In this document: positions 24,266 to 33,821 of the stretch, piece after piece | Layout of the letters: each line of letters starts with the position of its first letter | Position numbering within the stretch: the first letter of the stretch is position 1 | NCBI GenBank assembly: GCA_017858515.1 | Contig: JAFMBM010000028.1 | Location: 1 to 39,452 of the forward strand | Source: Cryomorphaceae bacterium | GTDB lineage: Bacteria > Bacteroidota > Bacteroidia > Flavobacteriales > Schleiferiaceae | DNA length: 39,452 nt | Reading direction: 5' to 3' | Notes under the pieces: generated by a model | Told to the model about the DNA's origin: nothing | What the model saw: only the letters and a program-made list of their open reading frames with translations | Database searches by the model: none | Program-made: the position numbers and the translations under genes

Positions 24266-26143
24266 TTAGGTCTGTATGTGGAAATCGGCATGATAGGCCT
24301 CTTTTTCAATGAGTTTGTACTCATTTTCTATTCTGCTTTGGTAGAGCTTTTCAAATTCTGATTCAGAGTATCCCTTCCAATCGTAAAAAATTTTCATTCT
24401 TCGCTTCCTTTCAGCCTCTTCACAGAATACGTAAACAGCAAGGTCGGCTTGTTTTCGAAGCCATGCACTGCTTAGGGCTACAACGCCTTCAATTAATATA
24501 ACATCTTCGTTATTGTATTCATAAACAACTTCTTCGGCTTTTCTCTTAGGATGTCTTGGGTAACCGGGTAGTACCACTTTCTGGCCCTGCAGAATGAGAG
24601 GGAGATCTTTTTCAAGCTCTTCGAATCGAAAGTTTTGAAAAACGTCGGAATCTTTTATGCGCTCTTCTTTCGGTAGGATCCAATCGTCGAGGTGTACAGT
24701 GAAAACAGTGCGGTTTTCACTTTCTAATTCCCATAAAAGACACTGAGTCAAATGAGATTTACCACTTCTACTGTTTCCACCTATCAAAATGCACTTTTTA
24801 CCTTCCCCTATGGCTTCCATGAGTTTGGCTACCTCTGATTCTAAGGGTTGATCAAGTATGAAATCAACGGCCTCTTTAAGGTTTGAGAAGAAAAGATCGG
24901 GTTGTAGCTTAGACGGAATAATTCCATGACCGGTTTTTACTGCAACCGTTCGAACTCCAGCGGCTTTTCCTGCCCCAATATCACGTTCTGAATCTCCAAT
25001 CATCCAAGCATTTTTAAGATGGATGTTAAATCTTTCAGTGGCCTGCATGATCATTCCCGGTTTGGGTTTCCGGCAATCGCATTCCATTTTAAAGGCCTTG
25101 TTTTCATCGGGGAATCCGCCGTGTGGATGATGCGGGCAAAAATAGATGGCATCTAAAAATGCGCCCTCTCTTCCCAATTCGGTTTCCATCTTATCGTGAA
25201 TGGCCTGAAGCCCTTCTAAATTCGTGAGGTTACGGGCAATTACACTTTGATTGGTAGTAACAATGCTCAGGTAATCAGACTTATTTATTCGCTTTATTGC
25301 TTCGGCCGCAAAAGGATAAAGCTTAAAGTCTTCTGGTCTGTGAATGAGATCAGTATCGTAATTAATAACCCCGTCTCGATCTAAGAAAATCGCTTTTTGT
25401 TTGTATCGAAGGTTTCTTCTTTCCACCTTGCCAGATAGAATATCCTTCCCCACCTTTTCGATTCGATCAAGGGTGCCCATATCCTTTACATACTCACTGG
25501 TACTATAGCCGTACAATGCACAGTTGCTTAAGGCTTTTGGAAAAACATGCTTTCCGAAGTCTGAGGAAACATTGGGCTCAATTTGGTCAATCAACTTTTT
25601 ACCCATCACATAGAGTGCAGCATTTACCAAATTCCGGTAGTTTCTGTTCTCCGAATGCGGTTTAGAGTGGAAGGCGGTTACCCTCCCAGTTGAATCGATT
25701 TCTAATAAATCCGAATCGTAAGGATGATCGTTTGGATGGACCAACAAAGTGGCGTCGGCCTTTTTCTCAAAATGAAAATCCAGTAGTCTTTTTGAATCTA
25801 TATCGAAAATAACATCCCCATAAAGCAACCAAAACTGCTCGTGCAATCGGTCCTTTATGGATGGAAGCATTCCGGCTGTTCCCAGAGGAAAGGGCTCTTC
25901 TACTATTTCAATCTTGGGGAGTTGGTGCTGGGTCATTCGCTCTTCAACGAAAGCGCGAATGTGCTCGCCGAGATGATTTACAATAATAATTACGTCCGTT
26001 ATTCCGCTTCTGTAACACCATTGTAATTGATGTTCTAGAACGGGAATACCCGCTACTTCCACCATGGGCTTGGGAATTTCTTTGGTAAGATGTCCCAACC
26101 TTGTACCCTTCCCGCCTGCTTGAATTATCGCTTGTTGCACCAT
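24266..26143 (-). CDS. Three-domain protein: HddC-like nucleotidyltransferase + GmhB-like HAD phosphatase + uridine-kinase-like P-loop domain
   Basis: 625 residues. Domain 1 (about 1-235): sugar-phosphate nucleotidyltransferase, QAGGKGTRLGHLTKEIPKPM with LLYGDVIFDID near 105; fits heptose 1-phosphate guanylyltransferase (HddC). Domain 2 (about 248-425): HAD phosphatase, FLDRDGVINYD at ~251, TTNQS, the GmhB-type zinc loop with cysteines and histidines in CPHHPHGG and ECDCRKPKPGM (~333-361), and MIGDSERD. Domain 3 (about 440-625): P-loop fold, GGNSRSGKSH as Walker A, HLDDW, and EGVVAL, resembling uridine kinase/phosphoribulokinase-type enzymes. Domains 1 and 2 provide two steps of GDP-D-glycero-alpha-D-manno-heptose synthesis in one chain. 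The role of domain 3 is unknown. A near-match to the -7 box (CATCTTTG) ends four bases before the ATG. Upstream of hddA by 23 bp: same operon. Confidence 0.85.
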   Translation of the reverse strand: MVQQAIIQAGGKGTRLGHLTKEIPKPMVEVAGIPVLEHQLQWCYRSGITDVIIIVNHLGEHIRAFVEERMTQHQLPKIEIVEEPFPLGTAGMLPSIKDRLHEQFWLLYGDVIFDIDSKRLLDFHFEKKADATLLVHPNDHPYDSDLLEIDSTGRVTAFHSKPHSENRNYRNLVNAALYVMGKKLIDQIEPNVSSDFGKHVFPKALSNCALYGYSTSEYVKDMGTLDRIEKVGKDILSGKVERRNLRYKQKAIFLDRDGVINYDTDLIHRPEDFKLYPFAAEAIKRINKSDYLSIVTTNQSVIARNLTNLEGLQAIHDKMETELGREGAFLDAIYFCPHHPHGGFPDENKAFKMECDCRKPKPGMIMQATERFNIHLKNAWMIGDSERDIGAGKAAGVRTVAVKTGHGIIPSKLQPDLFFSNLKEAVDFILDQPLESEVAKLMEAIGEGKKCILIGGNSRSGKSHLTQCLLWELESENRTVFTVHLDDWILPKEERIKDSDVFQNFRFEELEKDLPLILQGQKVVLPGYPRHPKRKAEEVVYEYNNEDVILIEGVVALSSAWLRKQADLAVYVFCEEAERKRRMKIFYDWKGYSESEFEKLYQSRIENEYKLIEKEAYHADFHIQT

Positions 26144-26179
26144 AGGTCAAAGATGAAAAAACAAGGGCATCATTTGTGG

Positions 26180-26187
26180 TAATTTTG
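26180..26187 (+). promoter_or_regulatory. Bacteroidota-type -7 element TAATTTTG
   Basis: Exact TAnnTTTG match, 15 bases before the ATG at 26203. It is the likely promoter of the YwqK-like / mnmA / subtilase operon. The -33 position carries an A-rich tract instead of TTTG. Confidence 0.4.
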
Positions 26188-26202
26188 CGTTGAATTTAGA
26201 TT

Positions 26203-26898
26203 ATGAAAATGAGTCTTCGCTTAAGTACCGTTTTTTTACTGTTTTTCAGCTTGTTCGCTCAGGCACAAATGAATCAGACCGACTCAAAAGGACGCAAGCA
26301 GGGTGCCTGGGAAAAGAACTATCCAAACAAAGCACTGCGCTTTAAAGGTCAGTTTAAAGACGATGTGCCTTTTGGTTTGTTCCAATATTACCATCCGAAC
26401 GGACAAAAAAGAGCAGAAAACACATACCGAAAGTTAACAGGCATTTGTTATTCCAAGCAATTCGATGAAGAAGGAAGGCTTCAAGCAGAAGGCAAATACA
26501 TTGGTGAATTGAAAGACAGCGTTTGGAATTTTTACGATTCTAAGGGTATACTGATCTCAACAGAATCCTATGTGTTGGATGAGAAAAACGGACTTTCCAA
26601 AACCTATTTCGACAATGGAAAGGTAGCCGAAGAAATGACCTTTGTTAAAGGAAAGAAGGAAGGCCTCTGGATTCAGAGAATAGACGATGGAACGGTGGTT
26701 GCGAAGGCCAATTATGTTGCGGATGTATTGAATGGGGAAGCGAAGTATTTCGATACGAGTGGCACTCCAGTGGCCAGCGGAAAATATACCAACGGACTGC
26801 AGCACAATACATGGATTGAATACAATAGCGAGGGAAGGCCAACGGTTTACGTTAAATATCATTGGGGAAAAGAGATCTCGCGCAAGGATGTAAAATGA
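26203..26898 (+). CDS. Secreted MORN-repeat protein (YwqK family-like)
   Basis: 231 residues with a signal peptide ([22 protein letters not shown], cleavage near AQA). The mature part is a run of short beta-hairpin repeats of the MORN_2 type: [85 protein letters not shown] and so on, about 20-23 residues each. Proteins of this sort are often auto-annotated as YwqK-family antitoxin, but no toxin partner is present here and the protein is exported, so an antitoxin role is not supported. The stop codon overlaps the mnmA start (ATGA at 26895-26898), so it is translationally coupled to mnmA, with no evident functional link. Confidence 0.75.
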   Translation: MKMSLRLSTVFLLFFSLFAQAQMNQTDSKGRKQGAWEKNYPNKALRFKGQFKDDVPFGLFQYYHPNGQKRAENTYRKLTGICYSKQFDEEGRLQAEGKYIGELKDSVWNFYDSKGILISTESYVLDEKNGLSKTYFDNGKVAEEMTFVKGKKEGLWIQRIDDGTVVAKANYVADVLNGEAKYFDTSGTPVASGKYTNGLQHNTWIEYNSEGRPTVYVKYHWGKEISRKDVK

Positions 26899-28067
26899 AA
26901 AGAGTTGTAGTAGGTCTTTCGGGAGGCGTAGACAGCAGCGTTGCAGCTCATCTGTTAATCGAACAGGGGTATGATGTGGTTGGATTGTTTATGCGCAATT
27001 GGAATGATGAAAGCGTTACCATTAACAATGAATGTCCTTGGATAGACGATAGCAACGATGCTGTAGCTATTGCAGAACAACTCGGCATTCCTTTTCAAGT
27101 GCTCGATTTGAGCGCTCAGTATAAAGAACGCATTGTAGACTATATGTTCGCCGAGTATGCCGCCGGACGAACTCCAAATCCGGATGTGCTTTGCAATCGC
27201 GAGATTAAGTTCGATGTTTTTCTTAAATCCGCTATGCAATTGGGTGCTGATTATGTGGCCACAGGACATTATGTTCGAAAAGACAGCTTTGAAAATGATG
27301 GGCAATCCATTCATCAATTGCTTTCTGGCTTAGATAAGAGTAAAGACCAAAGTTATTTTCTGTGTCAGTTAACACAGTACCAGCTGTCAAAAGCTTTGTT
27401 TCCTATTGGCCACTTACAGAAATCTGAGGTTAGAGCCATAGCAGCCAAACTTGGATTAATTACCGCTGAGAAGAAAGACAGTCAAGGTTTGTGTTTCATT
27501 GGAAAAGTGCGTCTTCCCGAATTTTTACAACAACAATTACAACCCAAGAAAGGAAAGATTATAGAGGTCTCTCGCAACTTGGAGCAGTATGTCGAAAAGG
27601 AAAAAACTACCCTGCAAGACTGGGTTGAGCCCTTTGTATATTCTGAAAGCGAAGGAGAAGTAGTAGGCCAACACAATGGAGCACACTATTTTACCATAGG
27701 TCAGCGCAAAGGTTTATTGGTTGGAGGTAAGCCCTTGCCACTTTTTGTTTTGGCTACAGATACAGAGAAGAATATTATTTATACCGGTCAGGGAGAAGAC
27801 CATCCAGGTTTATACAGACCGGGTCTTTTTATTCAAAGTTCTGAGGTACATTGGATTCGTGAAGATTTGCGAATGAAAGAAGGGGAGGAAAGAGAATACG
27901 ATTTACGAATTCGCTACCGTCAGCCTTTGCAAAAGGCTACATTGGTCTGCCAACCTGAAGGTATTTATATTCGTTTTAAAAGCAGATTGAAGTCTGTGAG
28001 TCCGGGTCAGTTTGCCGCTTGGTATTCAGAAGGAGAGCTGATAGGAAGTGGAGTAATAAATAGATAA
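26895..28067 (+). CDS. mnmA: tRNA-specific 2-thiouridylase
   Basis: Thiolates C2 of the wobble uridine in tRNA-Lys, -Glu and -Gln using ATP and a sulfur relay. 390 residues. The PP-loop SGGVDSS (9-15), FMRNWND, the first catalytic cysteine in [12 protein letters not shown] (~100), GHY with the tRNA-contact region, DQSYFLCQL, and the second catalytic cysteine in DSQGLCFIG (~200) are all intact, as is the C-terminal beta-barrel ([13 protein letters not shown]). The ATG at 26895 gives [11 protein letters not shown], the family start; a longer frame from 26862 lies in the upstream gene. The gene overlaps the MORN-repeat gene by 4 bp and lies 2 bp before the subtilase gene. Confidence 0.95.
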   Translation: MKRVVVGLSGGVDSSVAAHLLIEQGYDVVGLFMRNWNDESVTINNECPWIDDSNDAVAIAEQLGIPFQVLDLSAQYKERIVDYMFAEYAAGRTPNPDVLCNREIKFDVFLKSAMQLGADYVATGHYVRKDSFENDGQSIHQLLSGLDKSKDQSYFLCQLTQYQLSKALFPIGHLQKSEVRAIAAKLGLITAEKKDSQGLCFIGKVRLPEFLQQQLQPKKGKIIEVSRNLEQYVEKEKTTLQDWVEPFVYSESEGEVVGQHNGAHYFTIGQRKGLLVGGKPLPLFVLATDTEKNIIYTGQGEDHPGLYRPGLFIQSSEVHWIREDLRMKEGEEREYDLRIRYRQPLQKATLVCQPEGIYIRFKSRLKSVSPGQFAAWYSEGELIGSGVINR

Positions 28068-28069
28068 CA

Positions 28070-29656
28070 ATGCATAAAAATATTCTGATTCTCTTGTCGG
28101 TATTGGCAAGCTTCGTTTCCAGTGCACAGGAAACATGGGTTTATTTCACAGATAAACCCCATGCCACACTTGCTTTGCAAAAAGGCGAATTAGCCTTGTC
28201 AGAGCGTTCAATAGAACGCAGAATTCGTCAAGGTATCTGGTTGGATGAGAAAGACGTTGCGGTTTCCAAAGAATATATCCAACAATTGAAATCATTGGGA
28301 TTTGAGGTAGTAATGCAAAGTCGTTGGATGAATGCGGTAGTAGTAAAAGAGGGGCCTTCAATTAGCTTATTAGATGCTTTGCCTTTTGTTCAAAAGCATA
28401 CGCCAGTTAAGAAACCCTTCTCAGCAGTAGCCAAGAGTACAGACAAGACCAGTTTGCTCAGTTATGGAGCTGCAACCGCTCAAATACAATTGGTTAATGG
28501 AGATCATTTACATTCATTGGGCTTTTCAGGAAGAGGAATGTGGATAGCTGTTCTAGATGCCGGATTTGTAGGCGTGAATACTCAATTGGTTTTCGATTCA
28601 CTGATAAGCGGACCCCGATTTAAAGATGCCTATAATTTTGTGATTCCTGCCAATACTGTTTTTCAGAACGGAGGTACGCATGGTACGGCTGTATTGAGCA
28701 CCATGGCTGCCAATAGTCCTGGGTTCTTTGTAGGAACGGCTCCACATGCTGATTATAGTTTGTATTCAACCGAAGACATTCTTTCTGAAAGAAGGGTAGA
28801 AGAGTACAATTGGTTGGCAGCCGCAGAAAGAGCCGACAGCGTTGGGGCGGATGTCATAAATACCTCTCTCGGTTATTATGATTTCGATTCAGACAGTGAA
28901 GATTACAGTTTTTCTCAAATGGATGGGAATACCACCGTCATTACAAAAGCAGCAGACTGGGCTGCCAGCAGAGGGATAGTGGTAGTAGTCAGTGCCGGAA
29001 ATGAAGGATCTAGTAGCTGGGGAAGAATTGCGGCTCCGGCAGACGGAGATAGTGTCTTAGCCATTGGAGGAACCCTTGTTACAGGTAGCTACGTTCCCTT
29101 TAGTAGCCGAGGTCCGAGTGCAGATGGAAGGGTAAAGCCCGATGTAAGCGCTACTGCGGCTGACGCCAAAGTGGTTCAGTCGGGCGATCAAGTGATAGGT
29201 GCAAATGGAACCAGTTTTTCTTCGCCTCAGATAGCTGGACTAGTGGCGTGCCTCTGGCAGAAATACCCATACTTAAATTCAGAAGAGATTTCAACGGCCA
29301 TTCGTAGAAGTGCACATCAATTCGCTGCTCCCGATTCATTATTGGGCTATGGAATTCCCAACTTTGGAACAGCGGACATTATTCTATCCAATGCCCATTA
29401 TTCAATTATTCAAGAAGTGCAGCTGTATCCGAATCCGGTTACAAACCGAAGCATGACCATAGATCGGAAAGAAATTCTGGATGCGCAACTTTTGCTTTAC
29501 AGCTTAACTGGAGAGGAGGTCTTTTCAACAAAACTTACAGGAAGAAAGTCGCTGATTCAACTTCCCGACAGAATAAGCGAAGGAATCTATGTGCTTCACA
29601 TTTTAGAAGCGAAAAAGATATTCAGAACCAAGTTGATCGTTCGTTCACTCGAATAG
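28070..29656 (+). CDS. Subtilisin-like (S8) serine protease with T9SS type A sorting domain
   Basis: 528 residues. A signal peptide (ends SSAQ) and a propeptide-like region with the opening ETWVYFTDKP precede the peptidase domain. The triad is intact: Asp in VLDAGFVG (~163), His in GTHGTAVLSTMAA (~204), Ser in NGTSFSSPQIAGL (~385); the oxyanion Asn lies in SAGNEGSS. The last ~75 residues form a type A T9SS sorting domain, starting VQLYPNPVTNRSMTI and ending GIYVLHILEAKKIFRTKLIV. The protein should be moved through the outer membrane and either released or attached to the cell surface. Last gene of the three-gene operon with the MORN protein and mnmA (2-bp gap). Confidence 0.92.
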   Translation: MHKNILILLSVLASFVSSAQETWVYFTDKPHATLALQKGELALSERSIERRIRQGIWLDEKDVAVSKEYIQQLKSLGFEVVMQSRWMNAVVVKEGPSISLLDALPFVQKHTPVKKPFSAVAKSTDKTSLLSYGAATAQIQLVNGDHLHSLGFSGRGMWIAVLDAGFVGVNTQLVFDSLISGPRFKDAYNFVIPANTVFQNGGTHGTAVLSTMAANSPGFFVGTAPHADYSLYSTEDILSERRVEEYNWLAAAERADSVGADVINTSLGYYDFDSDSEDYSFSQMDGNTTVITKAADWAASRGIVVVVSAGNEGSSSWGRIAAPADGDSVLAIGGTLVTGSYVPFSSRGPSADGRVKPDVSATAADAKVVQSGDQVIGANGTSFSSPQIAGLVACLWQKYPYLNSEEISTAIRRSAHQFAAPDSLLGYGIPNFGTADIILSNAHYSIIQEVQLYPNPVTNRSMTIDRKEILDAQLLLYSLTGEEVFSTKLTGRKSLIQLPDRISEGIYVLHILEAKKIFRTKLIVRSLE

Positions 29657-29749
29657 AATAGAATTTGAGAGAAATAAAGTATTATTCAACTCATTTTGTA
29701 AGAATAGCATCTATAAATGGATTAGATTTATACCTAATTCCAAGACAAG

Positions 29750-31693
29750 ATGAACTATTTCCTTCGCTCACTCCTTCTCTTTCTTTTCGCTTTAAATTTT
29801 CTTGAATCCAATGCCACGCACATTATGGGTGGTGAAATTACTTGGGAATGCGATGCCAACGGTGGCTATGTGTTTGAGCTAGTAGTTTATCGAGACTGTA
29901 GTGGTATAGGTCATAATGCTTCTAGTGACAATCTAAAACTCATTGGCCATTCTTCAATACATAATATCTCTGTTCAACTTATTAGCTCAACAGATATTTC
30001 AGAAAATTGCAACAGTGCAGGGCCCTCGGCTAACTCTGGTGCCGGTCCTCCTTTTGCCTCCCTAGGAGGTCCTTATGGGACAGTTCAAATGAATGTCTAT
30101 AAATCAGCACCCATTCAGTTGGGCGTCCCAGGCTCTAATCCATGGATAATAATATGGTCGCATTGCTGCCGTGGGGCCAATAATTCAAATTTGTTTTTCC
30201 CCATCTCTTTAGGCTATACTTTGAGATCGTATATGTATGGTCCCCCAGCCTCTCAGAATCCTCCTCAGTCTTGTTATGATAGTTCGCCTAAATTCTTAGA
30301 AGAGCCCATTACGACTAGCATGGCAGGCAAAGCTTCAACGGAATCAGTTATTGCCATGGATAAGGATGCAGATTCTTTGTTTTATTTCTTGGCTCCGAGT
30401 TTAACGAATTACCAAGGCTTAGATCCATTTCAAGAAGGGGTTAACCCCGAATTTGTTCCCTATGTAGCTCCTTTCTCAGCTTCGGCTCCATTCCCTGGAA
30501 GCACCCATCATCCCATGAATGTTCAAGCACAAATTGATGGTGCAACGGGTTTGTTTAGTTACACTAGTCATACAACGGGTCAGTTTACCTATGATATCGG
30601 AATAGAATCCTACAAAGGGAGCCATTTAACCGCCAAGGTCTATCGAACATTTTCTAGGTTTATTACACCCGATTTAACCAATTCCAACTCACCACCCAAT
30701 GTCATCTTTACAGATCTGGGTTCTTCCGTAAGCCTCAACCAGAATGGAAATTCATATTTTACTAAAGCCATTCCGGGTGATTTTTTACAGTTCAATCTAT
30801 CCTCAACCGATTTGGATCTCATCCAAGTAAGCTCTGCGGCTCAGACTATTGTTTTAACTGCATCAGGAAACAACTTTTCTAATCCTATAGATTCGGTTAA
30901 TTCCAATTGTCTTTTGCCTCCTTGCGCTAGCTTAATGCCTGGGGCAGGTCAGAACGGATTTGTGAACCAAAGCACCAACAATGCAGATTTCTCTTGGCAA
31001 GTTGATTTCAATCACCTGAATGGAAACAGCACCAATGGAAGCTATGGCAACACCTATGCTTTCTCCTTCGAGTTTTCAGATGATTTCTGTCCAATTCCCG
31101 CTCGAAACACTTTGAATGTAGTAGTGAATGTGAATTTCTTGCCTCCCTTTGCTCCACGACTCAATTTTGTGTCCATGACAACCTACAATGCTATGAGTCT
31201 CCACTATACGCCTAGCACAAATCCAGGAGATTATTTTGAGTATTTTTTGGTTTACTTCCAGCCAACCAATGACCCAAATCAAACGTATTATGTGGTAGAT
31301 ACAATTTATTCTCTCACAGATTCAATTGCTGTTTTTAGTCCTATGAATCAGAACGGTAGCGGATTTTATTTTATTCAGTCAGACAATGCCTATGGTCTGA
31401 GCGGACCTACCTCCGACACTTTGTTTTTTGACAATGCAGGAAGCTCAACTGAATTTGCAATACGCACACTTTACGCATCGGCTAACAAAGGAACTGTATT
31501 CATTGGAGGTATGCCGGATGGACTAAATGACATTGATATTTTGAGTGTAGATGGAAGGCTGATTGGCTCAATTAAAGGTCACGACCAAAGAGAGATAAGG
31601 TGGAAGACAGACGCGTCTTTGAGCAAGGGAATGTATTTGATTTTAGTGAAAAATGGACAAAAGCGAGGGCGAGTGAAATGCATTATTCCTTAG
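29750..31693 (+). CDS. Surface protein, HIMGGEITW family copy 1, with C-terminal sorting tail
   Basis: 647 residues. After the signal peptide (ends ESNA) comes THIMGGEITWEC, an N-terminal domain shared with the next two genes and common at the start of large Bacteroidota surface proteins, followed by Y-R-D-C, GPS/GAGPPF, W-x-x-CCRGA and CYDSSPKF. A second unit near 370-440 contains NSNCLLPPCASL and DDFCPIPA. A fibronectin-like stretch covers about 475-565. The end, DIDILSVDGRLIGSI...LSKGMYLILVKNGQKRGRVKCIIP, has the shape of a type A T9SS sorting domain. No enzyme motif; many paired cysteines suggest disulfides outside the cell. The likely role is in the cell surface or adhesion, by inference. 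Confidence 0.75.
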   Translation: MNYFLRSLLLFLFALNFLESNATHIMGGEITWECDANGGYVFELVVYRDCSGIGHNASSDNLKLIGHSSIHNISVQLISSTDISENCNSAGPSANSGAGPPFASLGGPYGTVQMNVYKSAPIQLGVPGSNPWIIIWSHCCRGANNSNLFFPISLGYTLRSYMYGPPASQNPPQSCYDSSPKFLEEPITTSMAGKASTESVIAMDKDADSLFYFLAPSLTNYQGLDPFQEGVNPEFVPYVAPFSASAPFPGSTHHPMNVQAQIDGATGLFSYTSHTTGQFTYDIGIESYKGSHLTAKVYRTFSRFITPDLTNSNSPPNVIFTDLGSSVSLNQNGNSYFTKAIPGDFLQFNLSSTDLDLIQVSSAAQTIVLTASGNNFSNPIDSVNSNCLLPPCASLMPGAGQNGFVNQSTNNADFSWQVDFNHLNGNSTNGSYGNTYAFSFEFSDDFCPIPARNTLNVVVNVNFLPPFAPRLNFVSMTTYNAMSLHYTPSTNPGDYFEYFLVYFQPTNDPNQTYYVVDTIYSLTDSIAVFSPMNQNGSGFYFIQSDNAYGLSGPTSDTLFFDNAGSSTEFAIRTLYASANKGTVFIGGMPDGLNDIDILSVDGRLIGSIKGHDQREIRWKTDASLSKGMYLILVKNGQKRGRVKCIIP

Positions 31694-31815
31694 AGATTTA
31701 TTTAGAGGATTCATTCACGCTCCTTTTTTTGAAAGCCTATTTGGGGCCATTGGGTTTCGTATAGATTTTAAGTATTGTATTGATTTAGAGTGTATTTAAT
31801 TTAATTATTTTGAAA

Positions 31816-33765
31816 ATGAAGTATTTTTTAATTCTCATTCTTGGTTTGGTTTTTACAATCCAACCCAATGAAACCAAAGCCTCTCACATTATGGGTGGCG
31901 AGATAACCTGGGAATGTTTGCCGAGTGGTATGTTCCGTTTTGAAATGAAAATTTACAGAGATTGCAATGGATTTGCCCTAAACAATTTTTATGAACGATT
32001 AATGGGGCACAATGGCGCCCCCAACATCTCCCTGACTCTTGTTAGTACCGCTGATATTTCACCCGATTGTGCCCTTGGCGGTGGATCAGAGATTTCATGT
32101 GGTGCAGGTCCTCCTTTCATTAGTCATGCTGGAACAGGACTTGGAGCCGTTCAAGAGAATGTTTATAGATCAGGAAATATTATGCTTTCGGGTGTACCAC
32201 CTGCTGCAGGTTGGGTTTTTACTTGGGATTCTTGCTGCAGAAATGCTTCTGTTGTAAACCTTGTTAGTGCCTCTGGTCAAGGCCATACATTACGTGCTAT
32301 TATGTATCCCTTTATCCCAGCAGGAGCAACGGCAGCCTTGAACACCTCGCCCTGTTACGATTCTTCACCTCGCTTTGGAGAAATGCCCAACCTTATAGCT
32401 TGTTGAGCCAATTCATTTGATTACAACCACAATGCAGAGGATGCAGAAATAGATTCACTGTATTATTCCTGGGCAGATCCTTTCGATGATATGACAGCTG
32501 CGTTTAATCCGCCAACAAACCCTTCGCCAGTTGTATGGGCAGCGGGTTATTCCTCGGTAAGTCCTTTGCCAGGTCTTGCGCAAAATCCTTCTAATATTCC
32601 CGCTATCTTAGATCCTGCTACAGGTCAGATTAGCTGTACTTCGTTTACAACGGGAGGCTTTGTTACCTGCGTTAAGGTAGAATCGTGGAAGTCGAATCAA
32701 TTGGTGGCAGAGATCTTTAGAGATATTCAAATGACTCTCATTTCATGTGGTGGAGCCAATGTACCTCCCTCTTCAAGCGTTTCAACATCCACTTCATCCG
32801 TTCCCATTACTTCAAATGGATTGGTGCTTTCTGCCATTGTTGGTCTTGGCGATACCATAGCATTGAACTTAAGTTCTATAGATACCGATACGGCGGGCAA
32901 TAGCTCCCTTCCTCAGAATATCCTATTGGAAGCTTCGGGCTCCAACTTCGCCAATCCCATGGATGTGGCTAATTCAAACTGTCCTTTTCCTCCTTGTGCT
33001 ACCTTAATTCCTGTTGCAGGTCAAAGTGGATTCGTCAGTACTCTTTCAAATAGTGCTGATTTCATGTGGATTACAGATGCCAATCATCTCACGGGTCAGA
33101 TGAACGGTGGAGTTTACAGCAATGCCTATAGTTTCAATTTTACCTTCACAGATGATTTTTGTCCGGTTCCGGGAAGTGTCAGTCAATCTTTATTGGTTAA
33201 GATTCAACTAGAGCCTGCGGGACCGCCGATTTTCGACTCTATTCGTTCAAATTCGAGCAATGCACTCCATTTGCACTACCTACCACCTACCGATACTGCC
33301 GATATTTTTGGCTACTACTTAATTCACCACAAATCGGCTTTTGGACCTACCCAAGGCTATTATGTGGTAGATACCGTGTATTCGCATCAAAGTACCTTGG
33401 CTGTATTGCCCAGTTTTGCAAACGGTTGGGATGGGTATTATTTCATCCAATCAAACAACAAATACGGACTGCCCGGATTGTCGTCGGATACGCTGGCCTA
33501 TGGAGCTTCGTTAGGCAGAGTGGAGTATTCTATGAAGTCGTTGTATGTATCTGTAACCAAAGACCGCTGGATTGTTGGAGGTTTAGACGAAGGACAGAAC
33601 GACATAGACATAGTGGCTTTAGATGGAAGGCTGATCTATTCTATAAAAGACTTCGAGGGCGAAGAGTTTGTTTGGACACCTCAAAGAACGTTGAGCAAGG
33701 GCATGTATCTAGTACAGGTACAAGGCGAAAAACGCATAGGAAGAACAAAGTGTTTAGTGCCTTAA
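31816..33765 (+). pseudogene. Surface protein, HIMGGEITW family copy 2, interrupted by one in-frame TGA
   Basis: A signal peptide (ATG 31816; an in-frame TTG lies six bases upstream) leads to ASHIMGGEITWECLPSG. The frame stops at TGA 32404-32406 after PNLIAC, then continues without any other stop or frameshift to TAA at 33765. Read through, it would have 649 codons, almost the length of copy 1 (647 residues). Copy 3 has NTVICAGYPFTYNHNA where this has NLIAC-stop-ANSFDYNHNA, so the TGA replaces one ordinary residue codon. The downstream part keeps all domain features, including NSNCPFPPCATL, DDFCPVPG and a type-A-like sorting tail ending GRTKCLVP. Interpretations: a recent nonsense mutation, phase-variable or strain-specific inactivation, or a sequence error. 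As read, the product would be a 196-residue truncated exported fragment without a sorting domain. Confidence 0.8.
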
Positions 33766-33795
33766 AGCACAGAAATCTCAATCCACTTAAAATAC

Positions 33796-33803
33796 TAGCT
33801 TTG
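33796..33803 (+). promoter_or_regulatory. Bacteroidota-type -7 element TAGCTTTG
   Basis: Exact TAnnTTTG match, 18 bases before the ATG at 33822, in the 56-bp gap after the interrupted surface-protein gene. It suggests that the nitronate-monooxygenase-like gene has its own promoter. Confidence 0.4.
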
Positions 33804-33821
33804 ACATTCTAATGAAATAGA

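Noticed and set aside
26203-26898. YwqK toxin-antitoxin system
   Set aside because: The protein is exported and made of MORN-type repeats, and the neighbouring genes are mnmA and a protease; no toxin candidate is present.
32404-32406. Selenocysteine or reassigned TGA codon
   Set aside because: No selenocysteine-type structure was noticed after the TGA, paralogs do not carry Cys at this column (Ala in copy 3), and TGA ends several other genes in the window.
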